NCBI GenBank assembly: GCA_039180675.1
Contig: JBCDDC010000018.1
Span: forward strand, 1 to 64,000
Reading direction: 5' to 3'
Source of the DNA: Thermohalobaculum sp039180675
Lineage (GTDB): Bacteria; Pseudomonadota; Alphaproteobacteria; Rhodobacterales; Rhodobacteraceae
Length of the DNA stretch: 64,000 nucleotides
Shown here: positions 1 through 9,118 of the stretch, piece after piece
Layout of the letters: each line of letters opens with the position of its first letter
Position numbering within the stretch: position 1 is the first letter of the stretch
Notes under the pieces: generated by a model
Told to the model about the DNA's origin: nothing
Database searches by the model: none
What the model saw: the letters and a program-made list of their open reading frames with translations, nothing else
Translations under genes and position numbers: made by a program

Positions 1-1
1 G

Positions 2-529
2 GTCAGCCGCGTCTACGAGGCGCCGATGCAGATGAAGGCGGCCGGCGGGATCCTGGTGATCGACGATTTCGGCCGTCAGCGGCAGAGCCCGCAGGATCTG
101 ATCAACCGCCTCATCATCCCGCTGGAGAAGAGCGTCGATTACCTTTCGCTTATGACCGGGCGAAAATTCGAGGTGCCTTATGACGCGCTCACGGTTTTCT
201 CGACCAATATCGCGCCGAAGCAGCTTGTTGATGACGCCGCACTTCGCCGTCTGCGCTACAAGATCCTGGTCGACAAGCCGGATCGCGACACCTACCTGCG
301 GATCTTTGCCACGACCGCGCGCCGCTTCGACATGGAGCTGACCGAAGAGGCGCTCACCTACATCCTCTTCGAGCTTTACGCCAAGACGCCGGAGGCGGAG
401 ATGCACGCCTTCCATCCGCGCTTCCTGATCGACCAGACCAAGGCGATCTGCACCTACAAAGGGGTGGAGCCCGCGATGAAGCCCGAGTTTCTGGCGAAGG
501 CGTGGAAGAACCTGTTTACCGACGAGTAA
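2..529 (+). CDS. AAA+ family ATPase, C-terminal part (5' end outside window)
   Basis: The frame is open from the first bases, so the start lies upstream; about 175 C-terminal residues are visible. They contain a Walker B strand (GGILVIDDFG), a sensor-1-like segment (TVFSTNIAPKQL), and a basic stretch (ALRRLRYKI) that could hold an arginine finger. A helical lid-like region rich in charged residues follows. Walker A must be upstream. This supports an ATP-hydrolysing AAA+ protein. The substrate or partner cannot be told, because the N-terminal domain is missing and there is no co-directional neighbour downstream. A strong hairpin 57 bases after the stop probably ends the transcript. An internal ATG at 26 is not the start, because it falls just before Walker B. 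Confidence 0.8.
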   Translation, partial: VSRVYEAPMQMKAAGGILVIDDFGRQRQSPQDLINRLIIPLEKSVDYLSLMTGRKFEVPYDALTVFSTNIAPKQLVDDAALRRLRYKILVDKPDRDTYLRIFATTARRFDMELTEEALTYILFELYAKTPEAEMHAFHPRFLIDQTKAICTYKGVEPAMKPEFLAKAWKNLFTDE

Positions 530-586
530 AATCGTCGGGAGCACTGCCGCCCGTCCGGGGGCGCGATTGAGCGGCAGTATCTGGGG

Positions 587-634
587 GAGGGCCCGGTTGG
601 CCGGTGGGGGCTGGCCGGGTCCTCTTCTATTTCT
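587..634 (+). terminator. Intrinsic terminator after the AAA+ ATPase gene
   Basis: A 16-bp stem (587-602 with 609-624, including a few G-U pairs) has a 6-base loop and is followed by the pyrimidine-rich TTCTATTTCT. It lies between two convergent genes. The T-rich tail is on the + side, so it mainly serves the AAA+ gene. Confidence 0.7.
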
Positions 635-652
635 GCGCCGGTTGCCCGGTGG

Positions 653-1321
653 TCATCCAACGGTGCAGGCCAGAACCTTCGAGACATGCGCGATCGGTCG
701 GCCGCTTTCGGCCGCCCATGTATTGAACGCCTCCTGAACCGCGGCCATGTCGCGCTTCGAGCTTGGCTGTTTGTCCACCACCCCTTCGCGGATCAGGGCG
801 GCGGAGACATCTCCGCCGGTCATGAACCCGTCCTTGCCCATGAAGCGCAGGAAGTATTGACCCGTGTTGCCGCCGAGCCGGGCGCCCCGCTTCTTCAACA
901 TCTCCAAGAGGCCGATGAAATCGGTGCCCGGCCAGTCGGCAAAGCATCGGGCGGCAGAGCCATGCTCCGCCGCGAGATCGCGGAGGAAGGCAGCATTCTC
1001 ACCGACGCTGATCAGCTTTTTCGCGTGGCGGACGACGCGGGTATCCTTGAGCAGCCGGTCGAGATCGTCGTCGGACATCAGGGACCAGCGCCCGACCGGG
1101 AACCCCTCGAACGCGTCCTCGAACCCGGGCCATTTGTTCTCGATGACCTTCCAGTTGAACCCGGCCTGGAAGACGCAGCGGGTCATGGTCGACAGCCAGC
1201 GGTCATCGGGGATGGTCGCGAGTTCGGCCGGGGTCTTGATCTCCGGGAGCGTCGGCTCGAAGGCGGCCGCGCCGCCCTTGCGCGCGGCGGCGATCTCGAA
1301 GAGTTCGTCGAATGACCGCAT
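653..1321 (-). CDS. DNA-3-methyladenine glycosylase I (Tag-like)
   Basis: A 222-residue protein of the HhH-GPD-like Tag group, which removes 3-methyladenine from alkylated DNA as the first step of base-excision repair. The recognisable core is the segment around residues 43-70 (DRWLSTMTRCVFQAGFNW, then WPGFEDAF), which matches the conserved Tag region where aromatic and polar residues form the base pocket. A helical middle (DLDRLLKDTRVVRHAKKL) and a C-terminal FNTWAAESGRPIAHVSKVLA follow. The length is slightly above the roughly 190 residues of E. coli Tag. The gene stands alone on the minus strand and converges on the AAA+ gene. The start is the only ATG before the conserved core. Confidence 0.8.
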   Translation of the reverse strand: MRSFDELFEIAAARKGGAAAFEPTLPEIKTPAELATIPDDRWLSTMTRCVFQAGFNWKVIENKWPGFEDAFEGFPVGRWSLMSDDDLDRLLKDTRVVRHAKKLISVGENAAFLRDLAAEHGSAARCFADWPGTDFIGLLEMLKKRGARLGGNTGQYFLRFMGKDGFMTGGDVSAALIREGVVDKQPSSKRDMAAVQEAFNTWAAESGRPIAHVSKVLACTVG

Positions 1322-1570
1322 GGGATACCCCCGTTCCAGCCGATAGTGTCTTTGCCGATGTTATAGGCCATCGCGGGCCCGGAAAGAACTGCGCGATCGG
1401 GGGTTGGGCGCCATATCGCCCTCTCTTGGTCTCGATCCGCCACTCCTGCTCAGTTGAACGCTTGGGAAGCATTCGTGAACGGATCGCCATAGGAGGTCCG
1501 CACTTGCGTGACCATGTGGGGCAGGCGCGGCCGGGATCGCGCACAGAACCGATCCAGGAAGGAGACCCCG

Positions 1571-1942
1571 ATGTCCATTCGCTTCGTCACAAAACAGATT
1601 CATGCCTATCTCGATTATCCCGTCGCAATCGCGCTGATGGTGCTGCCCTTCGTGCTTGGGCTTGGCACAAGCGACCCTATGGCGCTCTGGCTTTCGGTCA
1701 TGGCGGGCGCGGCTGCATTCGTTTTGACGCTGATTACCGATCACCAGACCGGCTTTGTCCCGGTCGTCCCCTACCGTCTGCATGAGTTCGTCGACCTGAT
1801 CGTCGGCCTGTCGTTCCTCGCAGCACCCATCGTGCTCGGCTTTCACGGGATCGATGCGCTCTTCTACTGGGCAAACGGCGCGGCTGTCGTCACCGTCGTC
1901 GCCCTGAGCAAGCCCGAAACCGCCGACGCCGCTGCGGCCTGA
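1571..1942 (+). CDS. Small four-helix membrane protein (SPW repeat type)
   Basis: Begins at the ATG at 1571, which has a good ribosome site (AGGAAGGAGA) just upstream; an upstream in-frame ATG would add a hydrophilic, arginine-rich leader that looks non-native. The 123-residue product has four hydrophobic helices (about residues 15-32, 35-55, 65-85 and 90-108), linked by short polar loops, and an Ala-rich tail. The hydrophobic pattern and length fit the SPW-repeat membrane family, common in Rhodobacterales and of unknown function. No operon partner. A stem-loop follows the stop. Confidence 0.65.
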   Translation: MSIRFVTKQIHAYLDYPVAIALMVLPFVLGLGTSDPMALWLSVMAGAAAFVLTLITDHQTGFVPVVPYRLHEFVDLIVGLSFLAAPIVLGFHGIDALFYWANGAAVVTVVALSKPETADAAAA

Positions 1943-1976
1943 TCCGAACGGATCAGATCACAAGTTCCTTGGTGGG

Positions 1977-2012
1977 TGGCCCGCGACCGTTCTCACGGCG
2001 CGGGCCATTTCC
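1977..2012 (+). terminator. Stem-loop terminator between convergent genes
   Basis: TGGCCCGCG (1977-1985) pairs perfectly with CGCGGGCCA (1999-2007). An inner CCGT/ACGG extension with one bulged A makes about 13 bp closing on TCTC, followed by TTTCCTT. It ends the small membrane-protein gene and may also act on the convergent glycosyltransferase gene. Confidence 0.65.
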
Positions 2013-2044
2013 TTGAGCGTGCGATGAAGACGCTTTTCGCAGCT

Positions 2045-3067
2045 TTAACCGCTGATCTCTGTTTTGGGCCTTGAGGGACCGGCCGCGGGTTGCGGTGCGC
2101 TTTCATGGATCAAGGAATGAGTGCCATCGCCTCGTGTCGAGAGAATCTCATCAATGATGAAGAGCGGACGCTGCTTTCCCTGCATGTAAAGCCGCCCGAT
2201 GTATTCCCCGAGGATGCCGAGCACGATCAGCTGCGCTGACCCAAGGATCAGGACGATCAGCATCAGTGATGTCCAGCCGGGCACCGTTTCGTTCCCCAGG
2301 AAACCGTCGAGAACATAGATCCCCAGTGGGATCGATAGCAGGGCAAAGGTGAACCCGATCCAGGTCGCGATTTTCAGCGGTACAATGGAGAATCCGGTGA
2401 TGGCATCCATCGAGAAGCTCAGCATGCGGCGCAGCGGATACTTCGTCTCACCGGCCTGGCGCGCATGGCGCTCATAGGGCAGGGCGGCCTGACGGAAGCC
2501 GATCCAGCTCACCATGCCGCGGATGAACCGGTGCTGCTCCGGCATTGCGAGCAGGACGTCGAGCGCCTTGCGGCTCATGAGGCGGAAATCACCGGTATCG
2601 GCAGGGATGTCGACATCGACCAGCCGCCGGAGCACCCGGTAGAAGGCCGCGGCAGAGGCTTTCTTGAAGGCGGTCTCACCCTCCCGGCTGATCCTGGTGC
2701 CGTAGACGACTTCGTTGCCCTGGTCCATCAGCTCCATCATCTGGCCAAGAAGCTCGGGCGGGTCCTGCAGATCGGCATCCAGGATCAGGATGCGCTGCCC
2801 GGCACAAACCGTAAGCCCGGCAGTGAGCGCGAGCTGATGCCCGTGATTGCGCGAGAGCATGACCCCGATCACGCGCGGGTCGGCCTCGTGCGCATCATGG
2901 ATCAGGGATCGGGTGCGATCGGTTGAACCATCGTCCACCAGAACGAGCTCGTAATCCTCGATCCCGGTATCGCTGACCGCAGATCGAACCCGATCCAGCA
3001 AGTCGTCGAAGACCGCTTCCTCGTTGAAGCAGGGAATAACGATCGACAGATATGGCGTTGCGATCAA
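2045..3067 (-). CDS. Family 2 glycosyltransferase, GtrB/DPM1-like, membrane anchored
   Basis: A 340-residue GT-A glycosyltransferase. It begins with the nucleotide-sugar binding strand (YLSIVIPCFNEE, residues 6-17), then LVLVDDGSTD (about 42-51), the metal-binding DxD-type ILDADLQDP (about 95-103) and GDFRLMSRKA (about 159-168). Two C-terminal transmembrane helices lie at about 233-255 and 267-290. This layout is that of polyprenyl-phosphate glycosyltransferases such as GtrB/ArnC, which load a sugar onto undecaprenyl phosphate at the cytoplasmic face for O-antigen or lipid A modification. No flippase or partner gene is adjacent, so the sugar and acceptor are unknown. Confidence 0.85.
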   Translation of the reverse strand: MIATPYLSIVIPCFNEEAVFDDLLDRVRSAVSDTGIEDYELVLVDDGSTDRTRSLIHDAHEADPRVIGVMLSRNHGHQLALTAGLTVCAGQRILILDADLQDPPELLGQMMELMDQGNEVVYGTRISREGETAFKKASAAAFYRVLRRLVDVDIPADTGDFRLMSRKALDVLLAMPEQHRFIRGMVSWIGFRQAALPYERHARQAGETKYPLRRMLSFSMDAITGFSIVPLKIATWIGFTFALLSIPLGIYVLDGFLGNETVPGWTSLMLIVLILGSAQLIVLGILGEYIGRLYMQGKQRPLFIIDEILSTRGDGTHSLIHESAPQPAAGPSRPKTEISG

Positions 3068-3341
3068 AGCTCTCTCCCCAAGTACCCGATCCGGGTTAGG
3101 ATAAATCCGAATGCAAAGCGGGATACAGAGCTAATTTTCCCGATCTGGTGTCCATGACAGCGTTCTAGGCTGAGTGTTGGCGGCGCTGGATTTGAGAGGC
3201 CGGCAGGCTTTGGCGGTTATCGACGCAGCGCACGACGAATGTCAGGCGCCTGTAAAAGAAGGCGAATTGCAACGCATGGGCGGACTTATGATCGCGTAGA
3301 CAAATGGTACGCGAAACCGGGACCGCCGGGCTTGGCCACCG

Positions 3342-4532
3342 TCAGCCGAGCAGGCGCGGATCGCTCTCCATATCGACGCCTGGGAAGACATGGCTCTCGA
3401 GCGCGCTCTTCTCCAGCCCGAACTTCGCATGCAGCAGCCAGGCGCAATAGCTCCGCAGGTCGCGGGTCGGCATGAGATCGCGGTTCTCGTAGAGATCCTG
3501 CGGGCTCAGCCCGGGCCACCGGCCATGCACGCGGCCGCCGTTGAGCGCGCCTCCCGCCAGCATCATCGCGCCCGCGGTCCCGTGATCTGTCCCGCGGTTG
3601 CCGTTCTCTCTCGCCGTGCGGCCGAACTCGGTGATGGCGATGACGGTCGTCTTCGACCAAACGGGGCCGAGCGTCTCCTTCATCGTCAGGATCGTCTTGG
3701 CGAGCCCCTTCAGCCGGCTGTCCAGCCTATGGACCTGGCCTGCGTGGGTGTCCCAGCCGCCTATGGAGAAGGCCACGATGCGGCTGTCATCGGTGAGCCG
3801 CTGCGCCGCATATCGCGCCACGCGGTCCGAACCGCCGCCCCGTCCCTGCGCATTCTGCTCCTCGGAGAGCATGACCGCGCCGCCGAGCGCATCGCGGAAG
3901 ATCGGGTCGCCTTCGTACATGACTTTTAGCAGGTCCGCGGTCGCCTCGCCCAGGATCAGGCGCGACCCGGGGCTCCAGGTCGTCGTCGGCTCCCGGCCGG
4001 AAAGGATGATCATATTGGTCGCGCCGATCACCATCGCCGTTTCGGAGTTGCTGCCGGGGATGTGCGCAAGCGTCCGGTTCAGCCACCCGTCACGGGCCGC
4101 TGTCGGCATGCCGTTCTTCGAACCACTGCCGCTTTCCAGCGCATCCTGACCGTCGAAATGGCTGCGTTTGTCCCGGTAGGGCGTCGAGACCGCGTGGCTG
4201 AACGCAAGCTCGCCTGCCTTCCAGAGCGGCATCAGGCTCTTTAGACCCGGATGCAGGCCGTAGAACCCATCCAGATCGGTCAGACCATCATCGCGCGAGA
4301 GCGCCAGGGTCGGCCGCAAGCTTCGCAGCATCGGGTCGCCATAGGGCTGGACCGCCGCGATACCGTCCAGACCCCCGCGCAGAACGATGACAGCGAGGCG
4401 CTCGTCGGTCGGCGCCGCGGCGAAAACCACCGGCGTGACGAGCGGATGAGCGGCGAGCGAACAGGCCCCGCCAAGGGCGGCTTTGAGCAGGAAACGGCGG
4501 TCCGGATCGGCGGTGAGGGTCATCTTCGTCAC
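3342..4532 (-). CDS. DUF1501 family secreted protein
   Basis: A 396-residue protein with a Tat-like N-terminus (DRRFLLKAALGG then a hydrophobic stretch, residues 11-40). The rest matches DUF1501, a sulfatase/alkaline phosphatase-fold family: LAVIVLRGGLDG near 46-57, HAVSTPYRDKRSHFDGQD near 113-130, and the late segments GGWDTHAGQV and ITEFGRTARENGNRGTDHG, which carry candidate metal ligands. Export to the periplasm or medium is expected. It overlaps the upstream DUF1800 gene by 4 bases (ATGA), the usual pairing of these families. Biochemical function is unknown. Confidence 0.8.
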   Translation of the reverse strand: MTKMTLTADPDRRFLLKAALGGACSLAAHPLVTPVVFAAAPTDERLAVIVLRGGLDGIAAVQPYGDPMLRSLRPTLALSRDDGLTDLDGFYGLHPGLKSLMPLWKAGELAFSHAVSTPYRDKRSHFDGQDALESGSGSKNGMPTAARDGWLNRTLAHIPGSNSETAMVIGATNMIILSGREPTTTWSPGSRLILGEATADLLKVMYEGDPIFRDALGGAVMLSEEQNAQGRGGGSDRVARYAAQRLTDDSRIVAFSIGGWDTHAGQVHRLDSRLKGLAKTILTMKETLGPVWSKTTVIAITEFGRTARENGNRGTDHGTAGAMMLAGGALNGGRVHGRWPGLSPQDLYENRDLMPTRDLRSYCAWLLHAKFGLEKSALESHVFPGVDMESDPRLLG

Positions 4533-5920
4533 CTGCGATTGAATTCGGGGCTCGCGAAGACCAGGGCGAACCCGTCCTCGCGAGTCTCGGCCGCGCCCAC
4601 GGCGAACTCGGTCACCGGCTGTAGACTGGAGCCGAGCGTTTCCCTGGCGAAGACCCTTGGGTCGAGCTCCAGCCTGCGGGCAAGTTGCTGGGCGACCCGT
4701 GCGGCGAGCTGGAAACGCCCTGACAAAGAAGGCGACGTGATCCAGTGGTTAGCCCCCTCGGGCCAGCCGTCCGGCCCCGACGGCGCCCAAAGCGGCTGGT
4801 TCTGCTTGCGCATCCAGTCATAGAGCCTGTCGGTCACCTTATCGTCAAAGCTCATCGGATCCTGGCCAGTCGCCCGTAGGATCGCGACGACGTAGTCGAC
4901 CGGTTGCTTGACCTTGCCTAATGGTCCCTCCCAGGCGCCCGGGTGCTCCAGCATCGCGGCATAGACCGCAGGCAGATATCCGTCTGACTCGCGATAGGCG
5001 GCCGCAATGTGACGAACGAGATCCTCCGGTGGCGTGTCGGAGATGAAATGCGTCGCGAGCTTTCGCGCCAGATGCTCCGCCGTCGCCGGATGCCGCGCCA
5101 GATCATCGAGAAAGGCGAAGACGTGGCGCGGTAGCGGGCGCGGCCCGCCATAGGACTTGCCAAGGATGTGCTTGTATCCCGGCTCCGCCATATCGCGGTC
5201 GAAACGATGCTTTCCCGTTTCGCGATCGATGGTGAAGCCGGTCAGAAGCAGCGCAAGCTGGCGCACATCCTCCTGCGTGTAAGGGCCGGAGACCCCGAGC
5301 GTATGCAGCTCCAGCAACTCCCGCGCCAGATTCTCGTTGAGGCCCTTTTTGCTCCGCCGCCCCTTGAGAGATTTCGGCCCGATGGAGTTCGCTTGATCGA
5401 GATATATGAGCATGCTCGGGTTCTGGACCACGGCGTGCAGCATCTCTCGGAAAGAGCCCATGATACGCGGGCGGATAACGTGATACTCGTAGGCCGGTAT
5501 AACTCTCCTGAAGCCGGGCTTTCCGGCTCCGACCGTAAAGTTGTCCGCCCAGAAACTGCAGAGGCGCTCGAACATCCCGTCGCCATTGACGCGCTGTGTC
5601 AGAAGGTTCCGGACATCCTCCCTACGGAGCTCGCGGGCGACTTTGGAATTCGCTTCCTTGAGCTTTTTTCGTTCGGCCTTGCTCACGTCGCGGCCAGCAC
5701 GTTTCGCCGCCTGCCTCATCTCCCGGCTTGCTCTTCCAGCCTCAATCACCTGATCGGCGCGTTGCTGGTATCCGAGCGATGAGACGAGCAGACCTGCCCG
5801 AGCCCCCTCCTCCAGCCCGGCGAGGAGGTCGGCCGCGTCGCGCGGTCCCCGGCGCCTCGGGTTCAAACCGTACCCGAACCGGACCGATGCAAGGGTTTCG
5901 CGGTCGAGAGACACGTCCAC
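4529..5920 (-). CDS. DUF1800 domain protein
   Basis: A 463-residue DUF1800 protein, first gene of a two-gene minus-strand operon with DUF1501. Hallmarks are the early RFGYGLNPRR, a lysine/arginine-rich helical segment around residues 75-100, FWADNFTV, NLARELLELHTLGVSGPYTQEDVRQLALLLTG (residues about 193-225, quoted here only as a landmark in parts: NLARELLELHTLG and LALLLTGFT), and LARKLATHFI. No clear signal peptide is visible, although its DUF1501 partner is exported. DUF1800/DUF1501 pairs occur widely in marine bacteria with no assigned activity. The start has a short upstream region shared with divergent asd. Confidence 0.8.
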   Translation of the reverse strand: MDVSLDRETLASVRFGYGLNPRRRGPRDAADLLAGLEEGARAGLLVSSLGYQQRADQVIEAGRASREMRQAAKRAGRDVSKAERKKLKEANSKVARELRREDVRNLLTQRVNGDGMFERLCSFWADNFTVGAGKPGFRRVIPAYEYHVIRPRIMGSFREMLHAVVQNPSMLIYLDQANSIGPKSLKGRRSKKGLNENLARELLELHTLGVSGPYTQEDVRQLALLLTGFTIDRETGKHRFDRDMAEPGYKHILGKSYGGPRPLPRHVFAFLDDLARHPATAEHLARKLATHFISDTPPEDLVRHIAAAYRESDGYLPAVYAAMLEHPGAWEGPLGKVKQPVDYVVAILRATGQDPMSFDDKVTDRLYDWMRKQNQPLWAPSGPDGWPEGANHWITSPSLSGRFQLAARVAQQLARRLELDPRVFARETLGSSLQPVTEFAVGAAETREDGFALVFASPEFNRR

Positions 5921-6081
5921 CAGCTCCTTCTCTCACGTGATAACCTCCTAGCACAGCGATAAAATCCGCGCAAAGTGCAAAGCCCGAAGGCACTGTCACG
6001 ATCCCGCACAGGGTTGCCCCTTTGCATGCCGTGAAAACTCGGCTAAACCCCGCCGCGTCTCTCTCAGAAGGAACTGCCGAG

Positions 6082-7104
6082 ATGGGTTACAAGGTTGCCG
6101 TTGCGGGGGCCACGGGGAATGTGGGCCGCGAGCTGCTCAACATTATGGCGGAGCGGGAGTTTCCCGCGGACGAGGTCGTCGCGCTGGCATCGCGCAAGAG
6201 CCTCGGCACCGAATGCGGCTATGGCGACGACACGCTCACCTGCCGGGACATCGAAACCTATGACTGGGCGGGCACCGATATCGCGCTCTTTGCCATCGGC
6301 TCCGGTCCGTCGAAGACCTATGCGCCGCGGGCGGCCGCCGCGGGCTGTGTCGTGATCGATAACAGCTCGCTCTACCGCTATGACAGCCAGGTCCCGCTGA
6401 TCGTGCCGGAGGTCAACCCCGACGCGGTCGAGGGCTATACGAAGAAGAACATCATCGCCAACCCCAACTGCTCCACCGCGCAGATGGTCGTGGCCCTCAA
6501 GCCGCTGCACGACCGGGCCCGGATCAAGCGCGTGGTGGTCGCGACCTACCAGTCCGTCTCGGGCGCGGGCAAGGCGGGAATGGACGAATTGTGGAACCAG
6601 ACCAAGGGGTTATATGTCCCGGGTCAGGAGGTCGAACCCTCGAAGTTCCAAAAGCAGATCGCCTTCAACTGCATCCCGCATATCGACGTCTTCATGGAGG
6701 ACGGCTCGACCAAGGAAGAGTGGAAGATGGTCGCCGAGACCAAAAAGATCGTCGATCCTGACATCAAGGTGACCGCCACCTGCGTCCGCGTGCCGGTCTT
6801 CGTCGGCCATTCCGAGGCCGTCAACATCGAGCTCGAAGACCCGCTCACCGCCGAGGAGGCACGCGAGATCCTGCGCGAGGCGCCGGGCTGCATGGTGGTC
6901 GATAAGCACGAGGATGGCGGCTACATCACCCCGGTCGAAAGCGTCGGCGACTACGCCACCTTCATCAGCCGGATCCGCGAGGACATCACGGTGGAGAACG
7001 GGCTCTCCATGTGGGTCGTCTCGGACAATCTGAGGAAGGGCGCGGCGCTCAACGCCGTGCAGATCGCCGAACTGCTGGGCCGCCGCTGCCTGAAAAAGGG
7101 CTGA
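6082..7104 (+). CDS. asd: Aspartate-semialdehyde dehydrogenase
   Basis: Reduces aspartyl phosphate to aspartate semialdehyde with NADPH, the branch point to lysine/diaminopimelate, threonine and methionine. The 340-residue product starts at ATG 6082 (AGAAGGAA upstream), immediately before the Rossmann motif VAGATGNVG (residues 7-15). The catalytic Cys130 is in NPNCSTAQ, and the SVSGAGKAGMDEL segment follows. Length and motifs are normal. An in-frame ATG at 6022 would add a 20-residue leader not typical of the family. It is a single gene, divergent from the DUF1800 operon. Confidence 0.95.
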   Translation: MGYKVAVAGATGNVGRELLNIMAEREFPADEVVALASRKSLGTECGYGDDTLTCRDIETYDWAGTDIALFAIGSGPSKTYAPRAAAAGCVVIDNSSLYRYDSQVPLIVPEVNPDAVEGYTKKNIIANPNCSTAQMVVALKPLHDRARIKRVVVATYQSVSGAGKAGMDELWNQTKGLYVPGQEVEPSKFQKQIAFNCIPHIDVFMEDGSTKEEWKMVAETKKIVDPDIKVTATCVRVPVFVGHSEAVNIELEDPLTAEEAREILREAPGCMVVDKHEDGGYITPVESVGDYATFISRIREDITVENGLSMWVVSDNLRKGAALNAVQIAELLGRRCLKKG

Positions 7105-7213
7105 AAACAGGGGGGTATCCTTCCATACCGCTTACGTAGTTCTTTGGTAACGACAGCAGGGGCGACCTAACCCACGCCCCCACTGGCCCTTTCACCGCGA
7201 AACTGGCACGATT

Positions 7214-7236
7214 GCACAATTGTTAACGGATTGTGC
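7214..7236. promoter_or_regulatory. Inverted repeat at the start of the pentapeptide gene
   Basis: GCACAAT (7214-7220) and ATTGTGC (7230-7236) form perfect 7-base arms separated by 9 bases (TGTTAACGG), ending two bases before the ATG at 7239. No ribosome site is visible. The repeat could be an operator or an RNA hairpin controlling initiation. Confidence 0.35.
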
Positions 7237-7238
7237 CA

Positions 7239-9101
7239 ATGAGTATCTACGCCCCGGCCGCGCCCGAGCCGCAGGATCACGGGCTTGAGCATATCGCCGA
7301 GATCAATCGCAACGCGCGGGCGGCGTGGTTCGGGTTGCTCGCGCTGCTGGTCTTTGTCGGTGTCACACTGCTCGACCACAAGGATGCGGACTTTTTCGCT
7401 TTTGGCGCCTCAACTCAACTTCCACTGGTCGGCGTCTCTGTCCCGCCGGAGGCGTTCTTCTGGACCGCCCCGATTCTGACAGCGGCGCTCTATGTCTATC
7501 TGCACCTCTATCTCATAAACCTTTGGGTCGAACTCGGTCGCGCGCCGGCGCATATCAACGGGCGCCCGTTGATCGATCGGGTCACGCCCTCGCTGATTGT
7601 CGCCGCAGCCCTCTGGTACCGCGACCTGAGGCGCAGCGACAGCTGCTCGGGTGTGCGCCCATTCCGGATCGCCTCGACGTTAATTGGATTCCTGTTGATT
7701 TGGGTCTTCGGATGGGTGGTGCTGATCACGCTCTGGGTCCGTTCGATGCCAGCGCATTTAGAGTTGATGACCTTGATGATCGGGGCTTGCCTTACAGCAG
7801 CGTTGGCCTTTGGCTGGATTAGTTTAATTGCGGCGGAACGTTTGCTCCGCCGGCGGGATGTCGCGCGCCTGAGCGGCTTTAATCCTCGGCTCGCGGGACT
7901 TGGCTTTGCTCTTGTGGCAGGGATTATCAGTGTTTCGTGGGCAACAACCGAAGGCGGTGGATTTGGTGAAGACTGGCTCTATCCAGCGGATCTTGCCGAG
8001 GCTGAGTTGACCGTCAGATCCGCCGACTGGAAGGACAGGGAAACCTGGATGGAGGATTACGAGGTTGTATGGAAGGATATCCATTTAGGGGCGTTTGGCT
8101 CAAGCGCAGTTGAGAGAGAAAACTTCCTTGAAGCCGCATCAAAACGTTGAAAGGCTGCTGTCGATGCGCTCCAGAAGAAGTCGTTGCAAGGGCGTGATCT
8201 GAGGAAGGCCGACCTTCACCGTGCGTTCCTATCCGGCGTGGATCTCCGTAAAGCGCGGCTGGAGGGGGCGGATCTTAGCGGGGCGCGGCTGGAGGGAGCG
8301 GATCTTCGCTGGGCGTGGCTGGAAGGCGCCGATCTATCGGATGTGCGTCTTGAGGGTTCAGACGTCTGAGGGACGCAGCTTAAGCAGGCTAACCTTAGCG
8401 CGGCGCGATTGGAAGGTGGGAATCTCAGGTTTGCGCAGCTGGAGCGGACGGTCCTCAGTAAGGCGCGGTTGCAGGGGGCGGATCTGTCCTGCGATATCTC
8501 CAAACTGTCCCAAGACTTTGAAAGCTGCACCAACCTGAAAGGGGCAGATCTCAGCTTGGCGCTGCTGGAGAATGCAAACCTCAGCTACGCGTGGCTGGAA
8601 GAGGCGATCCTACGGAAGGCGCGGTTGCAGGGGGCGGACCTTAGCCATGCGGTTCTGGATGGTGCGGATCTCAGCGAGGCGGTTCTGGAGGGAGCCAACC
8701 TTCATCGGACGGGGCTGAACCATGCGGATCTCCGCCGGACACGGCTGAAGAGGACGGATCTCAGCTGGGCGCTGTTGCAGGGAGCGGATCTGATCTTGGC
8801 AGAGCTGGATAGCGCGGATCTCCGCCGAGCACGGCTTGAGGGTGCAGATTTGAGGGACTGGTCCATTGTGCGCACGTCCCTCAGATCCGTGGATTTTACC
8901 GGAGCAAAGAACCTGTCGCAGGAATCTGTCAACACGGCGTTCGGTGATGCGGACACGACCCTGCCGAAGGGGATCGATCCGCCCTGTCACTGGGAGGGCA
9001 TCGAAGCGAGGTTCTACCTCAGCCTCGACGATGATCCTGCCTACCAGACCTGGCTTGCCGACTACGGCAAGTGGCCGTGCTTGGAGGCGGCGGCGGAGTA
9101 G
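7239..9101 (+). pseudogene. Pentapeptide-repeat membrane protein interrupted by two in-frame TGA codons
   Basis: One continuous frame encodes an N-terminal membrane domain of about 300 residues and a long C-terminal run of A(D/N)LxxA-type pentapeptides. The membrane domain has hydrophobic helices near residues 28-48, 65-90, 148-172 and 178-200. TGA interrupts the frame at 8148-8150 and 8367-8369, but the same frame continues as clear coding sequence after each (SLQGRDLRKADL; GTQLKQANLSAARLEGG). No shift of frame is needed. After the repeats comes the globular tail PPCHWEGIEARFYLSLDDDP. Pentapeptide proteins form right-handed quadrilateral beta helices; the role of this membrane-anchored type is unknown. 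Both stops are one base from TGG. It is either a recent pseudogene, sequencing error, or readthrough. A GTG at 7233 is an alternative start. Confidence 0.75.
8215..8860 (+). repeat. Degenerate tandem repeat coding for pentapeptides
   Basis: About twenty imperfect 30-base units built on GCGCGGCTGGAGGGGGCGGA, each encoding two pentapeptides. The repetition makes replication slippage likely and explains many spurious ORFs in the other frames. Confidence 0.7.
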
Positions 9102-9118
9102 GGCTCGCGGGATCTGGG

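Noticed and set aside
7204..7219. TGGCAC...TTGCAC resembling a sigma-54 promoter
   Set aside because: The GG and GC are 7 rather than 10 bases apart, so the spacing rule fails.
8184..8860. CRISPR-like periodicity
   Set aside because: The repeats are degenerate, without spacers, and translate as pentapeptides in one frame.
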